Origin: a virus
IMG/VR virus record: IMGVR_UViG_3300001349_000042
Coordinates: 1-36,739 of that record
Strand: one strand, 5' to 3'
DNA length: 36,739 nucleotides
Shown here: positions 25,389 to 33,264 of the stretch, piece after piece
Layout: every line of letters starts with the position of its first letter
Position numbering within the stretch: position 1 is the stretch's first letter
Notes under the pieces: model-generated
Told to the model about the DNA's origin: nothing
The model's database searches: none
Seen by the model: only the letters and a program-made list of their open reading frames with translations
Position numbers and translations under genes: made by a program

Positions 25389-28300
25389 ATGATTATTAAA
25401 AAGTCAAATAACTCCCTTGGCTCAAAAGTTCTAAGTAAAGATAAGGTACGAGAAGTTCTGGCTGACGAAAATATCGTCAGAAGAATGTCTAAGGTTGCGA
25501 AATCTATAAAGAGCATTTCTCCGAGATCTGACGACTTTCTTTACTTCAGCATTATATTTATGAAGGCTGCGGAGGCAAGCATTCTTAGTGAAGGCGGGTC
25601 TATAAAGAAGCTCGCAAACGGAGAAGATGCATGGGGCTATTTTGATAATGATTGGAATTGGCATGGAAATGTCAAGCCTCACAGAAATAATAACTCAGAT
25701 ATTTTTCCAGAATCAGAACTTAAGATTGCTGCCAAGGAGTGGATCGGACTTCCTTTATGCAGGGATCACGAGTCATCTTCTGTTGATGGAATCAGAGGTA
25801 TCATCTTAGATACACACTATGATGAGAAATTCAAGCAAATTGTTGGCTTGTGTGCACTAGACAAAGCTAACTATCCTGATTTGGCAAGCAAAGTTGAGAA
25901 GGGTTTGGTTAGGTACGGAAGTATGGGTACTGCCGTAGAGACGAGTATTTGTACTGAGTGTGGAAATAAGGCGAAGATTGCAAGTGAATATTGCAATCAT
26001 GTTAAGGATAGGACGGGACACGGAGAAGTAAATGTTGGTTTGAAGCCGATAGAGTACAGTCTTGTTGTTCAGCCCGCAGAGCCTGGCGCAATACTTTTAA
26101 AATGTATTGCTTCGCTCAATGGGTACAAATCACAGTTTACAAGTGCTGGAGTATCAAACGTAGATACTAAAATTGCATCTTTGAATGTTTCTCAAGCGAA
26201 ACATTTAGAGTTGATAATGAAAACAGCATGTAAAGACGACTCCTGTTCTTTGGACAAGAGGAATGAGATAATAAATGAGTTTTTTGATAAGAATGTAAAA
26301 GTTGCGTTTAAGGCTGACGAGTCTTTTGATCAGGTTAGTGTAGATGAGTTGAGAAACATAGTAGAGTCGGCAAAAGTATTGGACGAAATGGGCAAACACT
26401 CTCTTGCTGAAGAAGTTTTAAGTAGATTAAACCTTGGTTCTGAAGGTGAAGTAAAAGTAGACTCCGAAAGTAACTATTTGAGCGATCCATCTAACTTCCA
26501 AGAGACTATTTCTAATTCTAATAGTGATACTGAAGATTACTTTAGAGAAGATTTTCCGCAGCCAGGTAGCGATACCGTTAGCTTGGCTTCTTTAAACAAA
26601 AATAATATTAAATTAAGAACTAAAAATGCGTTGGAGGAATTAATGCGTAATAGCAAATTAGAGAAGAGAGCTCAGGCAAGAAGAAAACTAGCATACATGC
26701 AAGGTGGATCTGAAGGTAGAGAGCCTAATACTTTTAAAGAAGAAAAGTACACATTTGATAATGATAAGCAAATGAAGCAAACTGGCAATCTCGGTGGAGA
26801 TAAGGGTCTTGCTCCTGGCGATGCAGAGCTTAAGGCAAAGTTGAGCAGAGCTGCCATTCAAGAAAGAGCTATGAAGAGAATGGCTTATATGCAAGGCGGA
26901 TCTGAAGGTAGAGAGCCTAATACTTTTAAAGAAGAAAAGTATACATTTGATAATGACAAGCAAATGAAGCAAACTGGTAATCTTGGCGGAGATAAGGGCC
27001 TAGCTCCTGGCGATGCAGAGCTTAAGGCAAAGTTAAGCAGAGCCGCTTTAGCAAGACCTTTATCGAAGACTTCTGCATATAGAGGCCCTAGTCTTTCAAC
27101 AAAGCTTAAGCTTATTAGAAGAGCATCTGGAGCTTTGGACAAGAAAAACTGCATATTTGAAGTTTTCGCAGGAGGAGACAGAGTTTTTGCAGAAAGAGTT
27201 GGAAGAATTTTTGGTCCAGATATTGAAAGCAATTGGGATTGGGTTTCTTCTAAAGAGTATGGGAAAGAAGTCTGCAAAACGGTTAGAGCGGAAGGTTTAA
27301 ATAAAACCATAAGCATTCTTAAGAATGCTCAAGAGCTACCAGAGATGGAAGAGCCAGAGATGGGAGAAATGGAAGATATGCCTCCTATGATGGAAGATAT
27401 GGGTGCACCCGAAGGTTCGGAACTTCCAGAAGTTCAAGATCTTGGAGAAGAAAATGATGATGGTCTTGAGCAAGAAGAATCTGAAGAACATGCGTCAACT
27501 CAAATTGATGCAAAGATCGTAACAATAGAAGAAATCTTGGCTGAGATGAAAGATTTAGTTCAAGAACTTGAGGCTGATCAGGGTAGAGACGTTACCGTTA
27601 ATGTTAATACCTTTGGAGATGAGCCTGTAGAGTCCGATGGAGAAATCGAGTCTCTTGCTAGAGATTTAGTTGGCAGAATTAAGACTTCATCGACAGAGTT
27701 GGACGAAAGTGCTGACGAAATGGCAATGGTTTCTGAGACTTACGACAATATTGGTAAAATTTCTTCTGCGGACAGAAAAAGATTCACAAAGCTTGCTGGA
27801 GAAGCGGTTGATGATTGTAACAGACTAGTCGGAGAGGCAAAAGCTCTTCTTGCTGTCGGGACACAAATCAAAACAGCTATGGCAAGAACAAGAATCAACA
27901 AGGTTGCTTCTAAAGACTCAGACGAAGGCGTTCAAGGTCTTATATCTCAGGCTATGGACTTGAGAAAGACAAGAAGAGAAGCTCTTCTTAAGCAAGCAGA
28001 GTTAAAATATAGAGCTGCATCTTACGAAGAAGAGAAGGCTGAAGACCACGCTAAAGATCATGCTGAAGACCACGCAGAAGATCACGCTGAAGATTGTGCC
28101 GAAGACCACGCTGGAGACAAAGCTGAAGATGCAATGCATCATGAAAAAGAAGCCTCCTATAAGAAAGTAATTTCAGAAAAATTTGAGCAGAAAAAAGTTG
28201 CTCAGGAAAGAGAAAATTACAAAATAAAGCTTAGACGAGCTTATGATGTTGCCTTAGAAATGCAAACAAAAGGTTTGATTAGTCAAACTAAAACTGCTTT

Positions 28301-28520
28301 GGACGATCAGGTAGATAACATTATGGGATTTGACGATAGAGCTTTTGAAAGCTTTAAAAAGAGTATTGGAAATACCAAAAACGTTTCTTATATGAAAGTA
28401 GCTTCTGACCTTGGCGGTGTTAACATTGGCCTTAAAGAAACTAATGACTTCGCATCAACTCAAACATCATCAAGAATGAATGCAAACTTGCTTTCAGGAA
28501 TGTGGGACTACAAGAGGTAA
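25389..28520 (+). CDS. prohead protease fused to scaffold-like region
   Basis: This 1043-residue protein probably cleaves and scaffolds the capsid precursor. The N-terminal domain (about 80-240) resembles gp21-type prohead serine proteases of large phages: CRDHESS (H127) in a strand context, RYGSMGTAVE (S178, the S-x-G motif), and a zinc-like insertion with C188, C191, C202 and H204, then GLKPIEYSLV. A long acidic, helical remainder looks like scaffold: two identical 55-residue repeats (435-489, 499-553), an acidic Met/Pro/Glu segment (about 660-710), coiled-coil stretches, and a His/Glu/Asp repeat (about 884-915). Protease-scaffold fusions are known in phages. Protease identity is inferred from motifs; the catalytic third residue is not clear. 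The start has AGG at 25376-25378 and a 66-base gap upstream. Confidence 0.8.
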   Translation: MIIKKSNNSLGSKVLSKDKVREVLADENIVRRMSKVAKSIKSISPRSDDFLYFSIIFMKAAEASILSEGGSIKKLANGEDAWGYFDNDWNWHGNVKPHRNNNSDIFPESELKIAAKEWIGLPLCRDHESSSVDGIRGIILDTHYDEKFKQIVGLCALDKANYPDLASKVEKGLVRYGSMGTAVETSICTECGNKAKIASEYCNHVKDRTGHGEVNVGLKPIEYSLVVQPAEPGAILLKCIASLNGYKSQFTSAGVSNVDTKIASLNVSQAKHLELIMKTACKDDSCSLDKRNEIINEFFDKNVKVAFKADESFDQVSVDELRNIVESAKVLDEMGKHSLAEEVLSRLNLGSEGEVKVDSESNYLSDPSNFQETISNSNSDTEDYFREDFPQPGSDTVSLASLNKNNIKLRTKNALEELMRNSKLEKRAQARRKLAYMQGGSEGREPNTFKEEKYTFDNDKQMKQTGNLGGDKGLAPGDAELKAKLSRAAIQERAMKRMAYMQGGSEGREPNTFKEEKYTFDNDKQMKQTGNLGGDKGLAPGDAELKAKLSRAALARPLSKTSAYRGPSLSTKLKLIRRASGALDKKNCIFEVFAGGDRVFAERVGRIFGPDIESNWDWVSSKEYGKEVCKTVRAEGLNKTISILKNAQELPEMEEPEMGEMEDMPPMMEDMGAPEGSELPEVQDLGEENDDGLEQEESEEHASTQIDAKIVTIEEILAEMKDLVQELEADQGRDVTVNVNTFGDEPVESDGEIESLARDLVGRIKTSSTELDESADEMAMVSETYDNIGKISSADRKRFTKLAGEAVDDCNRLVGEAKALLAVGTQIKTAMARTRINKVASKDSDEGVQGLISQAMDLRKTRREALLKQAELKYRAASYEEEKAEDHAKDHAEDHAEDHAEDCAEDHAGDKAEDAMHHEKEASYKKVISEKFEQKKVAQERENYKIKLRRAYDVALEMQTKGLISQTKTALDDQVDNIMGFDDRAFESFKKSIGNTKNVSYMKVASDLGGVNIGLKETNDFASTQTSSRMNANLLSGMWDYKR
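26691..27047 (+). repeat. two direct 165-bp repeats encoding identical 55 residues
   Basis: Copies at 26691-26855 and 26883-27047 (period 192 bases) encode the same 55 residues, beginning AYMQGGSEGREP and ending AKLSRAA. Codon by codon they differ at 13 places, all third positions and all silent. The 9-residue spacer after copy 1 (IQERAMKRM) resembles the sequence before it. Confidence 0.95.
28038..28133 (+). repeat. eight-fold 12-bp acidic/His repeat
   Basis: Eight imperfect copies of a 12-base unit encode A-E-D-H-like tetrapeptides (AEDHAKDHAEDHAEDH and so on) near the C-terminus of the protease-scaffold protein. The length is likely to vary by slippage. The His/Asp/Glu content suggests metal binding or charge-based packing. 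Confidence 0.85.
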
Positions 28521-28525
28521 TTAAT

Positions 28526-29032
28526 ATGTATAGAAAATTTGCAGGCGATGATATCGCTATGAAATTCCAACAGCTTATGAATAAGAAAATTGAAAAGAAG
28601 GCTGAATACCACTCTGAGGAAAATCCCGTTGCGGATAATGCCGAAGATCATGGTGATGCTATGATGGATATGGCTAAAGACATTATGGCAACTCAGGTTG
28701 ACGAAGCTATAGACGATATGGCTATGGACGACATGGCTATGGACGACATGGGTATGGATGATATGGTTATGGATGAGAACTCCAAAGAGGCCAGAATCAT
28801 GAGAGGCCTCGGAAAGATTGCAGCATCTCTTAAAGCTAAGGGTGAAGTTTTCGCATCTGATGTTGTTGAAGCTACCGCCATATCAATAAACAAAGATCTC
28901 AGAAAAGAATCTGCGAAAAAGAACTCTGTTTGCACAGAACTTCAGAAGATAGCAAGAAATATGAGAGTTAGTGGAGATAATGTTGGAGCCGATGCAATTG
29001 AGGCCTCTATGATAAGAATTAAAAACACTTAA
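28526..29032 (+). CDS. Met/Asp-repeat protein with paired helical motifs
   Basis: This 168-residue, very acidic protein belongs to no recognised family. ATG 28526 is chosen because AAGAGG lies at 28512-28517; a GTG at 28502 sits before that site. The N-terminal half is low complexity: four 15-base units (28712-28771) encode DDMAM, DDMAM, DDMGM and DDMVM. The second half holds two copies of a helical motif, GKIAASLKAKGEVFASDVVE and QKIARNMRVSGDNVGADAIE. It directly follows the protease-scaffold gene and precedes a terminator, so it is likely a capsid assembly or inner-head protein. Confidence 0.75.
   Translation: MYRKFAGDDIAMKFQQLMNKKIEKKAEYHSEENPVADNAEDHGDAMMDMAKDIMATQVDEAIDDMAMDDMAMDDMGMDDMVMDENSKEARIMRGLGKIAASLKAKGEVFASDVVEATAISINKDLRKESAKKNSVCTELQKIARNMRVSGDNVGADAIEASMIRIKNT
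28712..28771 (+). repeat. four 15-bp units encoding DDMxM
   Basis: Four in-frame tandem units encode D-D-M-(A/A/G/V)-M. They are identical in amino acids except the fourth position and vary at third bases. Confidence 0.9.
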
Positions 29033-29063
29033 TTCTTATAATCTTTCATTGAAATACTTTGAG

Positions 29064-29069
29064 TATAAT
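29064..29069 (+). promoter_or_regulatory. candidate -10 box directly before a terminator stem
   Basis: TATAAT lies in the 112-base gap before the decoration-like gene. A start about 7 bases downstream would begin inside the 5' arm of the terminator at 29074. A TTGAAA at 29049-29054 is too close to act as a standard -35. Confidence 0.3.
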
Positions 29070-29073
29070 TAAA

Positions 29074-29107
29074 GGGGTCGGTCTTTTTCTAGGGCGGTCC
29101 CTTTTTT
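29074..29107 (+). terminator. intrinsic terminator
   Basis: The stem GGGGTCG (29074-29080) with CGGTCCC (29095-29101) has seven pairs including two G-T wobbles, a 14-base loop, and six T's. It ends the portal-protease transcription unit. Confidence 0.78.
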
Positions 29108-29144
29108 ATATTAATAAAATTGTAAGTTTGTATTAAGGGAAGCT

Positions 29145-29837
29145 ATGCTAAAAATTATTCACAGTGGAAACTCAATGCCAATATCTCTGCCAGTAGATCC
29201 TACTGCAGAGTTCGAACCTGGATGTTTTGCCCAGCTTGGGTTGATAGGTAATGACATAGTCGCAACAGTATCTGATGGAACTGCGCCATTGGGCATAATT
29301 GACGACATAAGAACTGTTTCTTTTACAAAGCCGCAAATTGATGAAATAATTTTAGTTTCAGTGACAGCAACTCATACGGATGGAAATGGAGATTTGGTTA
29401 ACTCTGAAGATGTAACTGGAGTTCTTGAATTTCCAAATGTTAAATCTTCTTCTTTCACCTCTACAGTTTCCGTTGTTTTAAATTCCGTAAACGGAATAAT
29501 TACCGTTCCTGCAGGGACTCCTCTTAATTACGATTCCGATAACGATGGCATCTTTGATTCTTTCAGGATTATCGTTAATTACATATACCACGTGGCAAAT
29601 AGGCCTGGAGATGACTCCACACTGGGTAGCGGAAGAATAACGATTCACTATCAAAGAGGCATATATGCCACGGATCAGTTTGATACAACTCAGATTTATC
29701 CGATAAATGCAACATTATATGTAAATACTGAAGGCAAGCTTACTTCTAAGTCACCCAGTGATACTCATCCAGGGGTCGCGGTTGTGACTGGACCACCAAG
29801 CGCTACAAACTCTACCTTAGAGTTTATGTTATTATAA
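29145..29837 (+). CDS. putative capsid decoration or virion surface protein
   Basis: This 230-residue beta-rich protein has no recognised family by name. It opens MLKIIHSGNSMPISLPVD and has GNDIVATVSDGTAPLGIIDD (about 35-54), a pattern seen in small head-stabilising proteins, and ends with TLYVNTEGKL, then PGVAVVTG and LEFMLL, a typical beta-barrel close. DSDNDGIFDSF (about 130-140) is Asp-rich and calcium-loop-like. The start has AAGGGA at 29135-29140. Its placement before the capsid gene supports a head role. A tail or fibre part is possible. Confidence 0.7.
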   Translation: MLKIIHSGNSMPISLPVDPTAEFEPGCFAQLGLIGNDIVATVSDGTAPLGIIDDIRTVSFTKPQIDEIILVSVTATHTDGNGDLVNSEDVTGVLEFPNVKSSSFTSTVSVVLNSVNGIITVPAGTPLNYDSDNDGIFDSFRIIVNYIYHVANRPGDDSTLGSGRITIHYQRGIYATDQFDTTQIYPINATLYVNTEGKLTSKSPSDTHPGVAVVTGPPSATNSTLEFMLL

Positions 29838-29853
29838 AAAATGGAGATTACCA

Positions 29854-30255
29854 ATGTCAAAATGGTCAAAAGAAGATGTAAAATTATTTAACAATTCTGA
29901 GGTCTTTTCTCAGCTAGAGTCTAATACGATATCAAACATAATGAAGGTTTCTGAAATTATTAAAGAATCTCAGAGCTCTTCACAAAAGGTTGAAAACTTT
30001 AAAAAGGTTGTTGAAGATACAAGCAAGTCTGTGCAGGATTTCAAGCAGCAGGTTTCTGATCTTGCCGAAGATGGAGTCGCCGATGAAGTTGTTATAGTCT
30101 CTGAGGACGGTGAAGCTGAAGAGTATGAAATTAAAGTAAGATCATCCATGATTTTAGAATTGGAGAAAATGGCTGCAGTAGCTATAGATGATAGTAACTA
30201 TGCAGACCTGTACAAGATAGAAAGAACTATTCAAGAGATTAAAGATTATGAGTAA
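29854..30255 (+). CDS. hypothetical coiled-coil protein
   Basis: This 133-residue protein is not recognised. A predicted coiled coil spans about 25-72 (NIMKVSEIIKESQSSSQKVE, then NFKKVVEDTS). A small beta segment (VVIVSEDGEAEEYEIKV) and a C-terminal helix follow. The start has TGGAGA upstream. Its end overlaps the next gene by 8 bases. It could be a scaffold or chaperone for the neighbouring structural proteins. Confidence 0.7.
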   Translation: MSKWSKEDVKLFNNSEVFSQLESNTISNIMKVSEIIKESQSSSQKVENFKKVVEDTSKSVQDFKQQVSDLAEDGVADEVVIVSEDGEAEEYEIKVRSSMILELEKMAAVAIDDSNYADLYKIERTIQEIKDYE

Positions 30256-31441
30256 TCTTAGCTATTTCTACAGGGAGGCTCGAGGAAGAGGCTTTGAGAG
30301 GGATCTTAGTGTCGCTGGAAGAAGTGGAGGAGGAGTTCCTGCAGAATATGCAGACCTGTCCAAAATGAACCTTCTAAGCCCTTATACAAGAGGTTTTCTT
30401 AGATTTTTAGCAAGAGCAAGCCTTGTTATGAATTTTAAAGCGGTGGGACAGTATTTTTATGTTTTCTCAGAAAGATTTGTAGAAATAAGATCCGATAGAG
30501 TTAAAGGTATGTTTGAGCGTGTACTTAAAAAAAATAATGGTCTTTCTAAATTCATGAAAAACGTTAGTCCTAAATCTACAGCTACAGCTACAGATGGTTT
30601 TTGGGATGATATAAATACAATGAATGGACTTTCATCAGAAGGTATAAGTCTTTTTGGAAATTCCAATGATTCTAGAGATGGAATGTTAGTTTTGGCTAAG
30701 GAGGATCCTGAAAAAGTAGAAGATACAAAGGAAGACTCCGATGAAAAAAACTTTGAGAGTACAAAGAAGCTGATTTCGGAAAGATTAGTTAAGCACTTCT
30801 TAAGTACGGGGAATGTGTCGGATGCGGGTCTCACAAAGAATCAGCTATTCTTTGCTTCTCCAGATTTCGTATCTGCTTGGTGCTCAAAATCTATAATGCT
30901 TGTGGATTCATATCTGGCTGTAATGTCAGACGAAGATCGTAAGAAAGGCAAGGTTGATACTTTTAAGATTAATCTGAGTGAGTTATTAAAATCTTCTGAC
31001 GAGTCGGCAAAAGAAAAGGATAAATATTTCGAAGAATTAACGAAAATAAAGAAAGAGGGAGAAGATATGTCTAAAAAAGTAAAGAAATTTTCAAATACTA
31101 TTAATAAACAAGCAATAATACGTATGGCAGATGATTTTTCTAAAAGTTATTATAAGGACGCCTTAAAGGGTTCTAATGATGATCCACTACTGAAAGAGTT
31201 CTATAGTGGAATGAAAGATTTTTACGAGGAAAAACACCCCGTAAATGATTCCAGAACAAAAAAAGACCTTATGGGCTTTTTTTACGAAGGATCTGACATC
31301 ACATCAGACTCTCATAAAGACGAAGTATATCTTTCAAAGAGTTTGGGCAAAGGTGGTTTGGTTGAAAACGGTCATCAGAGCAAAACTAATCATGTTGACG
31401 TTGCTAGAAGTATTCCTTCTGGTAACTTTAGAAACAAATAA
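30248..31441 (+). CDS. hypothetical protein before the capsid genes
   Basis: This 397-residue protein has no recognised family. The N-terminal 100 residues hold a hydrophobic stretch (FLRFLARASLVMNFKAVGQY) with basic flanks; a charged, helical middle (about 150-290) has KEKDKYFEELTKIKKEGEDM coiled-coil character; the C-terminus is polar. It overlaps the preceding gene by 8 bases, so translation is coupled. It is probably a head component or assembly factor. No catalytic motif is visible. Confidence 0.7.
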   Translation: MSNLSYFYREARGRGFERDLSVAGRSGGGVPAEYADLSKMNLLSPYTRGFLRFLARASLVMNFKAVGQYFYVFSERFVEIRSDRVKGMFERVLKKNNGLSKFMKNVSPKSTATATDGFWDDINTMNGLSSEGISLFGNSNDSRDGMLVLAKEDPEKVEDTKEDSDEKNFESTKKLISERLVKHFLSTGNVSDAGLTKNQLFFASPDFVSAWCSKSIMLVDSYLAVMSDEDRKKGKVDTFKINLSELLKSSDESAKEKDKYFEELTKIKKEGEDMSKKVKKFSNTINKQAIIRMADDFSKSYYKDALKGSNDDPLLKEFYSGMKDFYEEKHPVNDSRTKKDLMGFFYEGSDITSDSHKDEVYLSKSLGKGGLVENGHQSKTNHVDVARSIPSGNFRNK

Positions 31442-31474
31442 CAACTAAACTAAATTAATTATGGAGATATAATT

Positions 31475-32113
31475 ATGGCTTTACATATTTTACAGCCAGG
31501 TCTTCGCCCTATTGGTCAATTTGACCTAAAAGCAGCACAAACTGTTACGGGTGGAGAAATTGGTGTATTCGAGGCAGATACAAACACTGGGAATTCAACT
31601 GAAGATCCAGCTGCTGCTGACGCACTACAAGTAGGACCACTATCTGGTGGTGACAAACTTATGGTCGCACTTGGACAACCAGCACCTGCAGTGCTAGGAA
31701 CAGGAACGGCATCACAGCTAAGATTCCTTTTGGATGACGGAACTGAAGGTTACGGAACTCTTATGGGTTCTGCGATTGGCGGAACTGCTGGTCTTGGCGT
31801 TACATACGGACGAAGTGCATCAGGAGCTGTTGTGGCTATTGGCCCAACCACTCATTTTGCATCAGGAAAAGTAACTTGTTGGCACGCACCTGGCTTGTAT
31901 GCTATCGACGGGACCGATTTGACTGGAACCGCAGTTAACACTACTCTTTACGCAACTAGCGCTGGTCTATTGTCAGCAGTTGTCTCTGAAGACTCCGTTG
32001 CTATCGCTGTTGGTGATATGAACGATGATTCATTGGTTTCTACAACTTTGGCTGCTGCTGGTGAAAGTGCCGCTGCAGAAAAATTCGCTTTTTACTTCTT
32101 AGGTCAAAAATAA
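31475..32113 (+). CDS. putative capsid decoration protein
   Basis: This 212-residue, Ala/Gly/Thr-rich beta protein lies just upstream of the capsid gene, a classic decoration or cement gene position. It begins MALHILQPGLRPIGQFDL and ends EKFAFYFLGQK, the short-strand layout of small cement proteins. It has a good Shine-Dalgarno (GGAGA), few Lys/Arg and no Cys clusters, and looks adapted for high expression. Its N-terminus recalls that of the gene at 29145 (short strand, G, PI, D), but similarity is weak. The call rests mainly on context and composition. Confidence 0.72.
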   Translation: MALHILQPGLRPIGQFDLKAAQTVTGGEIGVFEADTNTGNSTEDPAAADALQVGPLSGGDKLMVALGQPAPAVLGTGTASQLRFLLDDGTEGYGTLMGSAIGGTAGLGVTYGRSASGAVVAIGPTTHFASGKVTCWHAPGLYAIDGTDLTGTAVNTTLYATSAGLLSAVVSEDSVAIAVGDMNDDSLVSTTLAAAGESAAAEKFAFYFLGQK

Positions 32114-32128
32114 GGGAGGGTTAATACT

Positions 32129-33169
32129 ATGTCTAATATTTTTAATACAAACGGCGAATTAAACGCCTCAAACGTACAAGATGCTCTTTCTCAGATCGTA
32201 AAGTATGCTAGTATCATTGATGAGTTGAATCCTTCAAATTCAGTTCAATCTTCTGCTCCTTCGTTGAATAACGAGCAGAGAGATGAAATGATCAAGCAAG
32301 CTTTGATGACTCAAGAAGGAAAAATTGCGTTAGGTCAAGCAATGGCAACTCCTATCCGAAGAAACTTGGACTATCAAGGTGTCGGAAGAAAAGCTCTCGT
32401 TGTTGATCCTTTACCGCAAGGTGCATTGCCAGTATACGATAGAGATATCGACGTTGCTGCTGTTGTCATCTCTTCTAACGGTACTGCTCCTGAGTCTCGC
32501 GTATTCGGTGACCGTGTTACTGTTCCTGAGTTTGAAATTGTTTCAAACCCTACAGTACGCATTGCTGAAGTTAAGCGAAGACGTTTCAACGTGATTGATC
32601 GTGCTCAACAAAAAGCTCGTCAAGAAATTCAAGCGCAAGAAGATGCAAACGTATTTGCAGCTTTGGAATTTGCTGGAACTGCTGAAAACTCTTCAGTTGC
32701 TCTTGATCCGATGCAGTCAACTTCAGGAAATCTTTCATCCTCTTCTCAAGCAGGTTCTTTGCAGAAGTCAGGAATGTTGGGTCTGAAGAGAGAGATCGAC
32801 AGATGGGATCTCGTAACTTCTAAGTACTTCTTGAACATCAATGAGTTTACAGATATTTTGGATTGGGAATCTGCTGGTAACGGTGGTTCTTCTGCAATTG
32901 ATCCTGTGACTCAGAGAGAAATCATGCAAACTGGTTTGTATGGTCACATGTTCGGAGCTGACATCATTGTTTCTAAGATCGTTCCTGCAGGCTCTGCCTT
33001 TGCATGTGCTGATCCTGAGTTTGTTGGTGTTATGCCAGTAAGACAAGACATTGAAGTTCTTCCTGCTGATGAGCCTAAGCAATTAAAGCTTGGCTGGGTT
33101 GTTTCTGAGATTGTTGGAATTGGTATCGTAAACCCTCGTGGTGTTGCGACTGGTTCTGTTAGCGCATAA
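32129..33169 (+). CDS. major capsid protein, HK97-fold type
   Basis: This 346-residue capsid subunit forms the head shell. After a variable, probably helical N-terminus (1-85, a likely delta-domain or cleaved part) come LPVYDRDIDVAAVVISSNGT (beta), VTVPEFEIVSNPTVRIAEVK (E-loop/P-domain-like), the long helix RRRFNVIDRAQQKARQEIQA, the A-domain with RWDLVTSKYFLNINEFTDIL, and closing strands VGVMPVRQDIEVL and GWVVSEIVGIGIVNPRGV. This is the layout of jumbo-phage HK97-fold capsids. GGGAGGG at 32114-32120 is a very strong Shine-Dalgarno. About half of its arginines use CGN codons, consistent with very high expression. A terminator follows. Confidence 0.88.
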   Translation: MSNIFNTNGELNASNVQDALSQIVKYASIIDELNPSNSVQSSAPSLNNEQRDEMIKQALMTQEGKIALGQAMATPIRRNLDYQGVGRKALVVDPLPQGALPVYDRDIDVAAVVISSNGTAPESRVFGDRVTVPEFEIVSNPTVRIAEVKRRRFNVIDRAQQKARQEIQAQEDANVFAALEFAGTAENSSVALDPMQSTSGNLSSSSQAGSLQKSGMLGLKREIDRWDLVTSKYFLNINEFTDILDWESAGNGGSSAIDPVTQREIMQTGLYGHMFGADIIVSKIVPAGSAFACADPEFVGVMPVRQDIEVLPADEPKQLKLGWVVSEIVGIGIVNPRGVATGSVSA

Positions 33170-33195
33170 TAATCTAATTGAATTATTTGTATAGA

Positions 33196-33224
33196 AAGGG
33201 AGGCTTAGGCCTTCCTTTTTTTTT
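33196..33224 (+). terminator. intrinsic terminator after the capsid gene
   Basis: A nine-pair stem, AAGGGAGGC with GCCTTCCTT (one G-T), a TTAG tetraloop and nine T's. It would shield the capsid message and separate it from the following genes. Confidence 0.92.
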
Positions 33225-33256
33225 ACACAAACCAGATCTATGTTAATATTTTTTGT

Positions 33257-33264
33257 AGTATTAT
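33257..33264 (+). promoter_or_regulatory. AGTATTAT motif overlapping a start codon
   Basis: The motif lies directly before, and shares two bases with, the ATG at 33263. If it acts as a -10 box, the transcript would start inside the gene, so either the motif is not a promoter here or the real start is further downstream. Confidence 0.25.

Noticed and set aside
26691-27047. CRISPR-like direct repeats
   Set aside because: There are only two copies, 165 bases long, in frame within a protein and with silent third-base differences.
26672-27316. Long reverse-strand open frames over the repeat region
   Set aside because: They mirror the two direct repeats on the opposite strand of the protease-scaffold gene; they have no ribosome sites and only silent-position variation on the sense strand.
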